A stretch of 64,000 nucleotides of DNA from Nematopogon swammerdamellus (taxonomy: Eukaryota; Arthropoda; Insecta; Lepidoptera; Adelidae), in the NCBI GenBank assembly GCA_946902875.1, contig OX336336.1:6294545-6358544 (forward strand). The letters run 5' to 3'. Every line of letters starts with the position of its first letter. Position 1 is the first letter of the stretch. The notes below the pieces were generated by a model. It was given only the letters and a program-made list of their open reading frames with translations. It was not told the DNA's origin and did not search any database. Shown piece after piece: positions 54,800 to 64,000 of this stretch. The translations under genes were made by a program, and so were the position numbers.

Positions 54800-56030
54800 A
54801 TTTTAAACTCAAGTTCAGTAAAAAAGTGCTACCTGGTGGTAAAAGATTTTTGAAAATGTTTAGATTTTCATTTCAATTAAATAATTAAAACCACTATCTC
54901 CTAATAAATTAATAATGAAAATAAAAAAAAAATGGAAACTTGTTAATGGACAGCAGCTTCCCCATGCATCAAATAATCTGTATCAAATAATCTGATAAAG
55001 GCTAAAAAGCTGATGGTAGATGAAAAAAAAAAATTAAATCTACCTAACCTGAAACGTATCTGACAGATCTTTTCCGCTTTTCCGACGCAGAAGGCGGATG
55101 TCTTACAGAACCCCATTTCTTACACTGAACCTTCGCTTCAACTCACCACACGACACTTTAGGATTGTTAAATGTACAGGATTCCTAACAGGAGTGACGGA
55201 TGATAACAATTTTCTAGAAAACCTATTCCTTCTTAGGGTCTCCTGGACAAGTAAAACGAGTAGAGGCGGGATAGCGAGGGGTGTGGGAGGGGGGAGGGCG
55301 GCTACGTAATAACTGCCCACCACAACTTCGTGGTTCAAGAACCGGAGATGCGGTTTAGAAGCCGGCGCAGCGAGCGACTAGCCGCGGCGAGCGAAGCCGC
55401 ACTTCCGAACGTTTTGAATAATCTTTCGATGAAATCTATAGAGCCTACGCTACGAGCTATGTATCCAGCCTGCCGTGGCGTCTCACAAAAATAGAAAGAA
55501 AGAATTACGCCTTTTCAAAACCGCATACCCAAAAAGTTTTATATCGTCTTGTATTTGGGCAAGAGACTGAAAAAGGTATATACACAGAATTGATGATTAT
55601 ATCCTGCACGTACACGTGTATACACAGAATTAACAAAAATTAAAATTAATAAATGATGATAAATTATTGTTTGGGCGGGCAAAATATTTAAAATTCATCA
55701 ATTTGTACATTGTTGAACATACGAATTTTCAAAATATCCTATTCGTCTTTTCCCTACGAGCTTTATTAGTTTATTATTAGATTTAAGTACGGACATAAGG
55801 GAATGAAACGATTGTAATTTTATTGACGGATGATCGCATCGTTAAAGCAACGCTTCAGTAGCGCTTTTAAGCCCATAGCACATGAGGCTGAATATCCTTT
55901 GAAAAAAAAAAACCGTCGTAAAGGTAAAGCGAGTAAAGGGTGCGTGGGGCCTCTCGCATGTGTTCCGTACCGCAATAGGCGGTAATCGGTAATTTCTTCG
56001 AAAACTACAACTTTACAATGTTATTTAGCG
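54800..56030. other. Intergenic DNA, no gene seen
   Basis: AT-rich with a short GC-richer patch at 55255-55400. No frame with a recognisable domain. Confidence 0.5.
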
Positions 56031-56034
56031 AGCG

Positions 56035-56165
56035 GCTGGTGGCCCAGTGGTTTGGGCATCGGCTTCTTATGCGAGAGGTCCGAGGTTCGAATCCGGTCGG
56101 CGTGTACCAGTGAGTTTTTCTGACGAAAAAATACCGTTCGGAACCGGTATAAAACTATAGGTCCC
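56035..56165 (+). mobile_element. S-A SINE head and body, 3'-truncated
   Basis: GGTGGCCCAGTGGTTTGGGC and GAGGTTCGAATCCGGTCGG form the tRNA-like head. It continues with ACCGTTCGGAACCGGTATAA and AGGTCCCTTCCCTTA and then stops. Confidence 0.8.
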
Positions 56166-56477
56166 TTCCCTTACACCTTACTTATGCAACTTTTTATTCT
56201 TCGTACCATCCTCAGAACTAAAGAAACACAAAACACAGTAGGCATTTCTGAAAACCGACCACTCACGAGATACAGAAATAACCCAGCATCAACGCGAGTA
56301 CGAATTTCATTTGCACAAAGATTCTCAAAGTTCCTATCGCAACATCTCCTGAACAAAGCTTCACGTGTTTGCAATTATAACAACAAAACAAGTCATAAAC
56401 GAAAACAAGAAATTCTTAAATGGTTGAAAACTTTAAATTATAACGACACCGAAAATGTGCTATATATTCAAAAATAA
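56166..56477 (+). pseudogene. Possible LINE ORF2 C-terminus
   Basis: A 97-aa frame with ENRPLTRYRNNPASTRVRIS, RFSKFLSQHL and KRKQEILKWLKTLNY. The basic, helix-forming ending resembles some LINE ORF2 C-termini. No domain is certain. It follows immediately on the S-A SINE break. Confidence 0.3.
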
Positions 56478-56989
56478 AATAAAATCAAACATAAAATAAA
56501 CCTACAAACAAATAATCTTATATATCCTAATAATAACATCAAACATCCATCACACAGTATTATTATCAATAAAAAAAAATAATAAAAAAAAAATAATTAT
56601 GTAATATAATAATAAATGCTATAGCAATATAACCAATAACTGGTAAACATTACGACCGAATTAACCTTAGACAAACTAAACTAACACCTTACTAACTAAA
56701 TAACGTTATAAAACAATAAAATATTCATATTTTATTTGAGGTATTTATTTGATATATTATATATAGATTATAACTAACTTGTATTAATATACAAAAAATT
56801 TCGCTTCGTTTAATTATAACATGAAATAACCTAAAAATAATATAAAATTATTACTAGTGAGCGCAGAATGAAAAACAATTAATTATGTTTACAAAAAAGT
56901 CTTTCTGCGAGACAGAATTTTTCTAGTGCAGAAGACTCGGTTATTGTACTGTACGATTTCATGTGATAATAAATATATTTCATTTTACT

Positions 56990-57211
56990 AGGTGGTAGGT
57001 TCAAATTGTAGCCGAATGGGTTGATACCACCGTACTGGATCTAAGATGGCCGCATAGCAGCCTCGGTTGTGTTCTCCTCTAGTCCAGTATAGCCAGCAAT
57101 CCAGGGAAGTCTCCGGTATGGCACCTACCTTCTCGGAAGTGATATTGGCTGGTCGGAGCATGTGCTTTGGCCCCTCCGACTCAGCCACTCATACCGGGTT
57201 ACATAAAAAAT
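56990..57211 (+). mobile_element. S-A SINE tail
   Basis: Starts ACTAGGTGGTAGGTTCAAAT and ends CATACCGGGTTAC plus A run. Confidence 0.87.
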
Positions 57212-57214
57212 AAT

Positions 57215-58780
57215 AAAATAGGTTGTTGTGGTTTATACTTGTAAAATTTATTTCAGATTTCTTCCGATTAATCTTCAGGAATATATGGGATGGGACAATA
57301 AATTTTCACAGCTTTCATAAAACATCACCATAGACACTCCGCTCTATGGGATTTAAAATTTTATATAACCTCGTTTACCCTCTATAAATTATCCGAACTA
57401 TTTATCTATATCTAAAGCACAGCATTCGGTTACAGCATATTTTCATGTTTCTGGCTTGTGCCGTTTAGCTATGAGAGCTTGTGATGGACAGACAGACGAA
57501 CGGCCCTTAAACAGGAGTAAGGCCAAATGTGTTTTATTTTGCTACAAATTAAACATATGACAAACTCTCAATAAAACATCTCTACATATTGTTTTATGCT
57601 ATCTACTAACAAACAACAAAGGTACTTTATTGAGTTTCGAAACCGGACTAGAATAAATGCTCAAATTAGTGCAAGTAAAAAAGTAACCAAATTAATTTAT
57701 ACTTTAAAAATTACTATTAGCTACTTATATTTCACACCATCCAAAGGTTGACTGGAAGAAATCTCTGTCCTCCTTTGAACCTCTTGTAAAATCAATATTA
57801 AGGTGTTTGTTTCTGGAAAATATTTTTGGAGCAAGTAATTATATCTATATATCCGTTAATATACCTACGAATATTACATCCAAGAATGTTCATACACATA
57901 TTGTGCATTCAGTATCAACAATGCAACATAGGTGTTTATTCCGCACACACATTCCTCACCCGAGCTTGCATTAGCCTGACGGCTGACCACGCCTGACTAT
58001 ATGAACTACAAACACAAACCCGAGAGAAGTTGACTTGCAAACAAGGACACGGAAGGGATAATTGAATGTTCGTGTCTCGTGCAGTTGTTACCCTATACTA
58101 GTAACGTATAGCGACTAGCGAGCAGGAACATACTTACCTACTAGAACACAACACTCTCACGCACTGGAATAACAAAATACAATACTGATAGTAAAGAAAA
58201 TTGTATTTTTGAAGTATTTGAGGATCATGATTTTGAGCCAAGAAGTAAAGTTCTCATTTACCTAACAAATCAGTTTGTTATCCTTAAAATTCAAATGTGT
58301 TCATAAGCTAATGTTAGCCTGTCTGCTCAATAATTTTCTCATCCTAACTACAGCAATGTAGGGCGGTCTGTTCTTATTATTTCTTACTAATACAATATTC
58401 TGTTGTCAAAGACAACAGAATATTAACGATGATCTAACGATGTTCGACTGTGTAAATGTGATCTCTTAAAATTTCCTAAAATTAAGGTATTTTCTTACTA
58501 AGAATAAACAATTAAAAAATTTAACCCATTTCACATACATTTTGTTTAACTTATTCACAGTTTACAATACATACTTCATAATATTATATTAGCCTCTAAG
58601 CAAAATGACCACTGTACACATTGTTAGACAGTGTGTTCTATTTTATTTCTTCCTAATACAGCATTACACCATCCGTTCTAATATGCTCTCTCTTCCTAAA
58701 ACGCTGTTCCGCCGTCTAGTCTCGTTGGGTAGTTTTCCGCGTAAATTGGCAAAGAAATAACGGTTGCCGTTCACAAAGGC
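57215..58780. other. AT-rich intergenic DNA
   Basis: No gene recognised. It contains a perfect hairpin at 58394-58424 (arms AATATTCTGTTGTC and GACAACAGAATATT, 3-nt loop). Confidence 0.55.
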
Positions 58781-58784
58781 GCGT

Positions 58785-58872
58785 GAATCGCTTTAGCACG
58801 GTACCGCCGCGCCGCCGCCGCCGCGCGACGGTGGCGGGCGCGGGGCGGCGCGCGGCGGCCGTGACTACCGAT
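58785..58872. other. Short GC/CpG island, (CCG)n-like
   Basis: An isolated GC-rich block in AT-rich DNA. Open frames on both strands are Arg/Ala repeats and are not called. Confidence 0.6.
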
Positions 58873-59003
58873 GGGTCCACATTTGGGTCACATGCATCTT
58901 GCTGCTCAGAAAGCCGGTTTTTCGGTTTTTTATTTATTACGTCCTTCAAATCAAATAATAGAATTCGAGCTTACTTCCTATGAATAAAATGAAATACGGT
59001 GAG

Positions 59004-59312
59004 GGGCCGGTACTTAAAAATAATAGTCCAACTGCATCTCTCCCCGTGCATGTCGTAAAAGGCGGCTAAGGGATAAGGACAAGGAGCCGTGCTAAAGGGC
59101 TAAGGCTAACCACTTCTCACCTTGGCACGGTCCTTCCACCGAGTCATGCAGCAGGTGGGTCTTCGTGCCTTACTTGCTGCTTGATAGTAATCTTGTCCTA
59201 ATACATTGCTAAGCGTGGTGGTCGGTGTTGTGCTGTAATTTAATAGAGTACTTGCAGCACAACACCGATTACTCTTTTTACCGCGTTTCTCGGGATACAG
59301 CGTGTGGTAATA
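59004..59312 (+). repeat. D repeat, fullest copy
   Basis: From GGGGCCGGTACTTAAAA through CATGTCGTAAAAGGCGGCTA, CTTGGCACGGTCCTTCCACC and GGTGGTCGGTGTTGTGCTGT to CGGGATACAGCGTGTGG. Confidence 0.82.
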
Positions 59313-59939
59313 AATATTAGTTTGAATGTTTTGTATCAAATGTTATTGCCTGCACCATTTTTTCGTTACGACTCTACTGTCTAATCTTGCTTATATCATC
59401 TAGAAACCATCACTCAATTTCATAAAGTTTGGCATCACGGTAATTATTTTAACACGGCGATAACGACCTCGGCTCGTAATAATTAAACTGAATATAATTT
59501 AACCAGTAATAAGCCATTGAACTAGACAATGTACATTCTATTAGCGTGTTCAGAGTATCAACACAGACTTGTGTATTATTTCAATCATGTTGAGTGAAAT
59601 TACAATTGACAGCTGTCTGAAGTTATCGTTTTTATAGTAAGCGGTGCTAACTAATTTAATATTTGATTACGTGCTCTTTTAAATTGTTTTCACCTTTATA
59701 GTAAACACAAGAAGCTGTCGTGTACATCTGTAACGTTAACAAGAAACTGACAGGTCGTCAAAAGCTTAAAGCCGTAACATTGGTAAAAAAATTATAGGTA
59801 TATAGTACAAATAAACGCTTTGAAGACTGCCAACCTAGCTAGTAATCAAAACATTTGAAAGGGTAGACAGAGCATCGACCTGGAAGGTGAATGCTGAGAC
59901 ATAAATATTTCTATGGATGTCTGACGGACTCGCGTATTT

Positions 59940-60365
59940 TTAACCCCCGACGACGCAAAAAGAAGGGTGTGTATGTCTGTCTGTGGCATCGTAGCGCCCA
60001 AACGGATGAACCGATTTGGATGCGGTTTTTTTATTAGAAGGATGGTTCTTAGCTATGTTTGTAATAAAGCAATCAGTAATTAATTAAGTAATTAAAAAAT
60101 TCATTATATTAAAAAGAGAACCGATTTGCATGCGAGTTTTAAAAAAAAGCTTGTAATAAAAGTAAAATTACAAATTTAAAAAACCCCCGACCCTTAAAAA
60201 GTCAAAAAGAATTTCAGTTTAATTACTTAAAGGAGCCGGGGGACCGATAAGTAAATAAAATATAAAAACTCAGAGCTACACGGGTATTTACTTAGCGGTC
60301 CCCCGACTATAAGTAAGTAAACGGAAATTATTTTTGACTTTTTAAGGGTTGGGTTTTTTTTTAAC
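59940..60365 (+). repeat. Foldback-derived dispersed repeat, copy 2
   Basis: Starts AACCCCCGACGCAAAAAG, contains ACCGATTTGGATGCGG, and ends in a large hairpin: left arm about 60178-60255, right arm about 60285-60363 (AAACCCCCGACCCTTAAAAA on the left mirrored on the right). Confidence 0.75.
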
Positions 60366-60429
60366 AAAACGCATGTTTCGAGCCGTCTGATGTAAATTAT
60401 TTATAGGTACTCGTAAGTACCTACCTATG

Positions 60430-60715
60430 TCAACCTCATCAGGTTAGAACTTCGATGGGTGACCGTTCGACCGTTCAGGCTGACTGTGATTCGCATTCCA
60501 CGGAACAATGCAAGTCCCTTCCTTTTACCTTACTACGTGGTAGGGTTTAACCAGTATGGATTTATACCACCGCACTGAATGATCGCTCGGTCGTCCGTCC
60601 AGTTCAGTGTAGCCGGAACGACAAAATGGAAGTATTGACATGGCACCTAGTACCCCAAGATGTTATGGGCTGAAATCACGGGTGTAGTAGATAGCCAACC
60701 GTGTCAGGTTTAAAA
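60430..60715 (+). mobile_element. S-B SINE with 5S-rRNA-like head, copy 2
   Basis: AGGTTAGAACTTCGATGGGT followed by GACCG matches the 5S rRNA control region. Then GTGATTCGCATTCCACGG, the shared body AGTCCCTTCCTTTTACC and ACGTGGTAGGGTTTAACC, and the S-B tail. Confidence 0.75.
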
Positions 60716-61153
60716 CATTTTTTTTACATTTTTGAAGATAACTAACTGGATATGACGATAGCAGTTTCAATGGTTACTCAGTAATTTATTACAATCAAGG
60801 CGCGGGCGGTGTGGCCGATCGTTGTTCTGTGATTACTGATTACACTCAATAACCTATGGTTACTAAGTTGTATAAACCACGAGCCTCGTTCGTCCCCACG
60901 AGTTACCTACGCAAAACAATTTACACCACGAAATAGGAATGTGAGCGTCGTCGTGAGACAATTCCTCACATTCTATCACAATGACAGTGTGCACGCAAGT
61001 CTAGAGTGCGTACAAGGAAGGCGCGGCTCCACAGAACACATTAAACGGGGTTACATAGCGGCAGACGCAAGGTCACCACCTATACACCGGCCAGGCGTGA
61101 TCTCTGCTGGTATACTGCTGGAGCAACGCAGAAAGAACATTGATGACGCTTAA

Positions 61154-61544
61154 CACGAGACGGAAGTTAACTTTCTCCATACAAAATCGTCTTTCGACAT
61201 TTATGTTTTTTAGCCCCCTAAACTTTATCCGATTTTTACAATTATTATTTTGTTGTAATAAGGACAGTCGAATCTATTTTTTAATTTTTTTAATATCTAA
61301 ATTAAGCTTATCTAAAGCTTAAAGAACTTCATGACATCAAAAAATAAAAAAAAAATTTTTTTTTCGGTTTTAGCTCCGGTGTTGTAGGTTTATTTAATCT
61401 AAACAAAAAAATTACAGGAACGTAGATTGGACTGTCCCTAAGACAAGAAAAGAAATTTGTAAAACTCGGATAAGGTTTAGGGGACTAGAAAACATAAATG
61501 CCGAAAGAAGATTTTCTATGGAGAAAGTTAACTACCGTCTCGTC
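61154..61544. mobile_element. Foldback MITE with TTAA target duplication
   Basis: TTAA at 61150-61153 and 61545-61548. Arms of about 75 bp start ACGAGACGG.AGTTAACTTT and run to TAAACTTTATCC / GGATAAGGTTTA. TTAA suggests piggyBac-type mobilisation (inference). Confidence 0.75.
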
Positions 61545-61564
61545 TTAAGAGCAGGCGAAAGACA

Positions 61565-61838
61565 GTATAAGGTATACGTTGGCTGGACTTACCACGGATG
61601 TGTACCAATCGGTTCCGCAGATCATTCCTCCACAGAACTGGTAAATTCTTGAACGCTCTCCCATCCCACATATTTTCCCCCAAGTATAGTTTCGGGTCCT
61701 TCAAGATAGGCGTGAATAGGCACCTTTCAGGCCGGCATGGTATTCGCAACTCCCCCGTACAACCGAACGCCCATGGGCGTCGTCAGACACCGTATGGGTG
61801 GCTTGACGCCACATGTTGCGCTTTCGATAAAAAATAAA
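61565..61838 (+). mobile_element. LINE-P 3' end
   Basis: The frame reads CTNRFRRSFLHRTGKFLNAL and YSFGSFKIGVNRHLSGRHG. The A-rich tail is at 61830-61850. It lies 20 bp after the TTAA MITE. Confidence 0.8.
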
Positions 61839-62087
61839 ATAATAAAAAAATAAAGTTCACCTTTACTGTTGAAACGTAGGTTTGGGAATAAGTTTCCTTA
61901 CATAACTAGTTTCAGTTTTTAATAATATTGTGATCATCTTTCTCGAATGTTAATTTAGAAGGTTATCCTGCAACCGTTATCAGATGGGCTGGAAGATTCT
62001 GCAATATATTTGCATCTGCATGCATAGCAGAGGAGTATGAAAACCACCGTTTTGTACGTCTAAAGACCATACCACAAGTTATATCCC

Positions 62088-62392
62088 GACAATCTGGGTA
62101 AGCAGAGCAATCGGTGCTGTGGTGCAAGTACTCTTGTAAATTAAAACACAACACCGACCACCACGTGTCGCGAAGTATTCGGACAAGATAACTATCAAGC
62201 ACGAAGCACAAGGCACGAAGACCCATCTGCTGCATGACTTGGTGGAAGGACCGTGCCAAGGTGAGAGGTGGGTAGCCTGTCGCCCTTTAGAACGGCATCT
62301 TGTCCCTATCCCTTAGTCGCCTTTTACGACATGCACGGCGAGAGATGCAGTGGGGCTATTATTTTGAAGTACCGGCCACACGCCACGCGGTG
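62088..62392 (-). repeat. D repeat (minus strand)
   Basis: AATCTGGGTAAGCAGAGCAA start and GAAGTACCGGCCACACG end, in reverse of the 59.0-kb copy. Confidence 0.78.
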
Positions 62393-62399
62393 CGTCTAA

Positions 62400-63570
62400 A
62401 GACTATCGTGGGATTTTAAAGACCTTCAATTTTCTGAATAAGGTACTCGTATCATGTTTTAGTGTTATTTATTATAGTCAAGGTGATTAATTCTAATTCT
62501 ACATTTTCGGGTCAGACAGATCTGTCAAATCGTCAGAACGAAGCCCGGGAAGATGCCATATCTGCCGTTGATTTTTTACCGGCAATTTTTTTGTCGCTTG
62601 ATATACCTGTGTAAATACAGCAGAAGACAATAATATTAATAATTGCTTTGCTGATAGTTAAGTGGATTCAGAATAGTAGAGGCCATAGTGGAAAAATACT
62701 ATTGATACGTCTTTTAAAAGCTCTTATAGGGCATTGACCATTATAATCTTGATTAGATTAACGTTTTTGTTCTATCCCGGCTTCGCTCGCCACTAAAATA
62801 ATCGGTGCTGTCTCATTGCCAATTTGAGCCGGAGAATCTCGATACGAGACCGAGTCTGTGTGGTGTAATCACTCAAAATGTATGCCAAAATTAGCTTACA
62901 ATCGGATAAACGCGAACGGAACGTAATGTAATAGCGTGTGGGCGGAGAGGAACGAGTTTTTTCGTGCGTCGAGTCAAGTGCATGCGGCCTTGAAATTGTA
63001 TCGAGGTAAAGCCGCAGGCCGAGGACCCCGTCCGACAGTCTGTGTGACCCAAAAATATGGGCCTCCGTGAACGTAATATGAGGCCCACATACGGACGCTT
63101 TTGAAATTTTATGAAATGACACACTTTTATGATTTTGGAGCTCATTAATACTTAATTCTTAAAATAATCTGTGGAAATTAAAGTTATATTTGAATTTTGA
63201 TGAATTAAGAAAATTTACAAAAAATTAACATCGTATATTGTATATTGTTTATTAAGCATTCATTAGACAGCATGACTGTACTCGAATTTGTCACAATTTG
63301 TTCTATCCGATTCGATTACACCCACGAAGAAGAACCGGGAAGAAACTTCGCAGGGCTTTTTTTCATAATAATTTTTACAAGCATTTAGTGACTATCCACA
63401 TAATAACACCGCCTACAGTCGATTGCAAATACAGCTTGAGAGCAAGATCAAAAACAGATTTTTGTTTTGTTTTTGAAGTTCTGACTGCAAGGACTTAATT
63501 TAGTTGATCAGGTGTAAAGAGCCTTTGTCAAATTTTTGATACGTCATTTGTATCAACTCAATAATGTTAG
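62400..63570. other. Intergenic DNA, no gene seen
   Basis: No domain-bearing frame or recognised repeat. Confidence 0.5.
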
Positions 63571-63571
63571 T

Positions 63572-63847
63572 AATAAGTATACATACTACAACGTAGTATT
63601 GTCAAATAATAATAAAAAAAAATATTATAATAAAAATATAAAAATACTTGAAGTATCAAGTTGTCAATCGGTTAGTAAATAAATTTGAGTACAAATAGTA
63701 CCTAGTCATAATAAGTATACATACTACAACGTAGTATTGTCAAATAATAAAAAAAAAATTATATTATAATAAAAATATTAAGATACTTGAAGTATCAAGT
63801 TGTCAATCGGTTAGTAAATAAATTTGAGTACAAATAGTACCTAGTCA
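63572..63847 (+). repeat. Tandem duplication, two units of ~136 bp
   Basis: ATAAGTATACATACTACAAC at 63574 and again at about 63710. Both units continue to GTTAGTAAATAAATTTGAGT and GTACCTAGTCAT, differing mainly in A-run length. Confidence 0.9.
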
Positions 63848-64000
63848 TGCGCTAACTAATTATGCAGTCAGAACCTCAAGATATAGTCCTGTCGACTAAT
63901 GCCTCTTTTACAGTATAGTAGGCTTTCTTTACAAGAGTTGATTTTATATGTTTCTTAAACAAAGTATCATTTAAATTTTTTACCTCTTCTGGTATTTTAT

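Noticed and set aside
58716..58983. ORFs on both strands over a (CCG)n block
   Set aside because: Trinucleotide composition keeps several frames open; no independent support.

Overview
The window is nuclear DNA from an insect, most likely a moth or butterfly. It has three spliced genes with canonical GT-AG introns, AT-rich non-coding DNA, and many kinds of repeats that look lepidopteran: short modular SINEs, truncated LINEs, hAT, Transib, pogo and mariner relics, and many foldback MITEs. There are no prokaryotic features, true tRNA or rRNA genes, or CRISPR arrays. All gene calls come from reading translated exons and checking that reading phase is kept across every junction. No database search was run.

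Genes. (1) 2687-11365, + strand: the mu subunit of the AP-3 adaptor complex (AP3M1, carmine in Drosophila), 10 exons, 416 codons plus stop, apparently intact. (2) 11836-25278, - strand: a TRPC-class cation channel, 15 exons, about 836 residues, divergent in its pore. It meets AP-3 mu tail to tail with 470 bp between the stop codons. (3) 27028-44022, - strand: an odorant receptor of the insect 7tm_6 family, 9 exons, 415 residues, apparently intact. Its last intron carries a 3.9-kb Transib element and its third intron carries a LINE with an R2-like endonuclease domain.

From 44 kb to the right edge no conserved protein gene was found. This part holds GC-rich islands near 46.0, 53.0-53.7 and 58.8 kb. 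The middle island has a TATA box followed by a likely non-coding first exon with a good 5' splice site, so a + strand gene may begin there and continue past the window. At 46.1-48.5 kb a 2.27-kb hAT-like element with an 8-bp target duplication interrupts a short open reading frame.

Repeats. Family names used below: S-A (SINE with tRNA-like head), S-B (SINE whose better copies carry a 5S-rRNA-like head), LINE-P and LINE-Q (related LINE ORF2 3' ends), RTE-like, D (dispersed ~300-bp repeat), and a TTA-target MITE with TIR GGCCCACTTGCACC. The most notable structures are: a Transib element whose missing catalytic half is replaced by an inverted copy of its other end; three foldback elements end to end at 14.2-15.4 kb; a five-unit MITE array at 54.1-54.8 kb; a LINE inserted in a SINE whose uninterrupted copy is also in the window; and a 5'-inverted RTE insertion flanked by an 11-bp target duplication.
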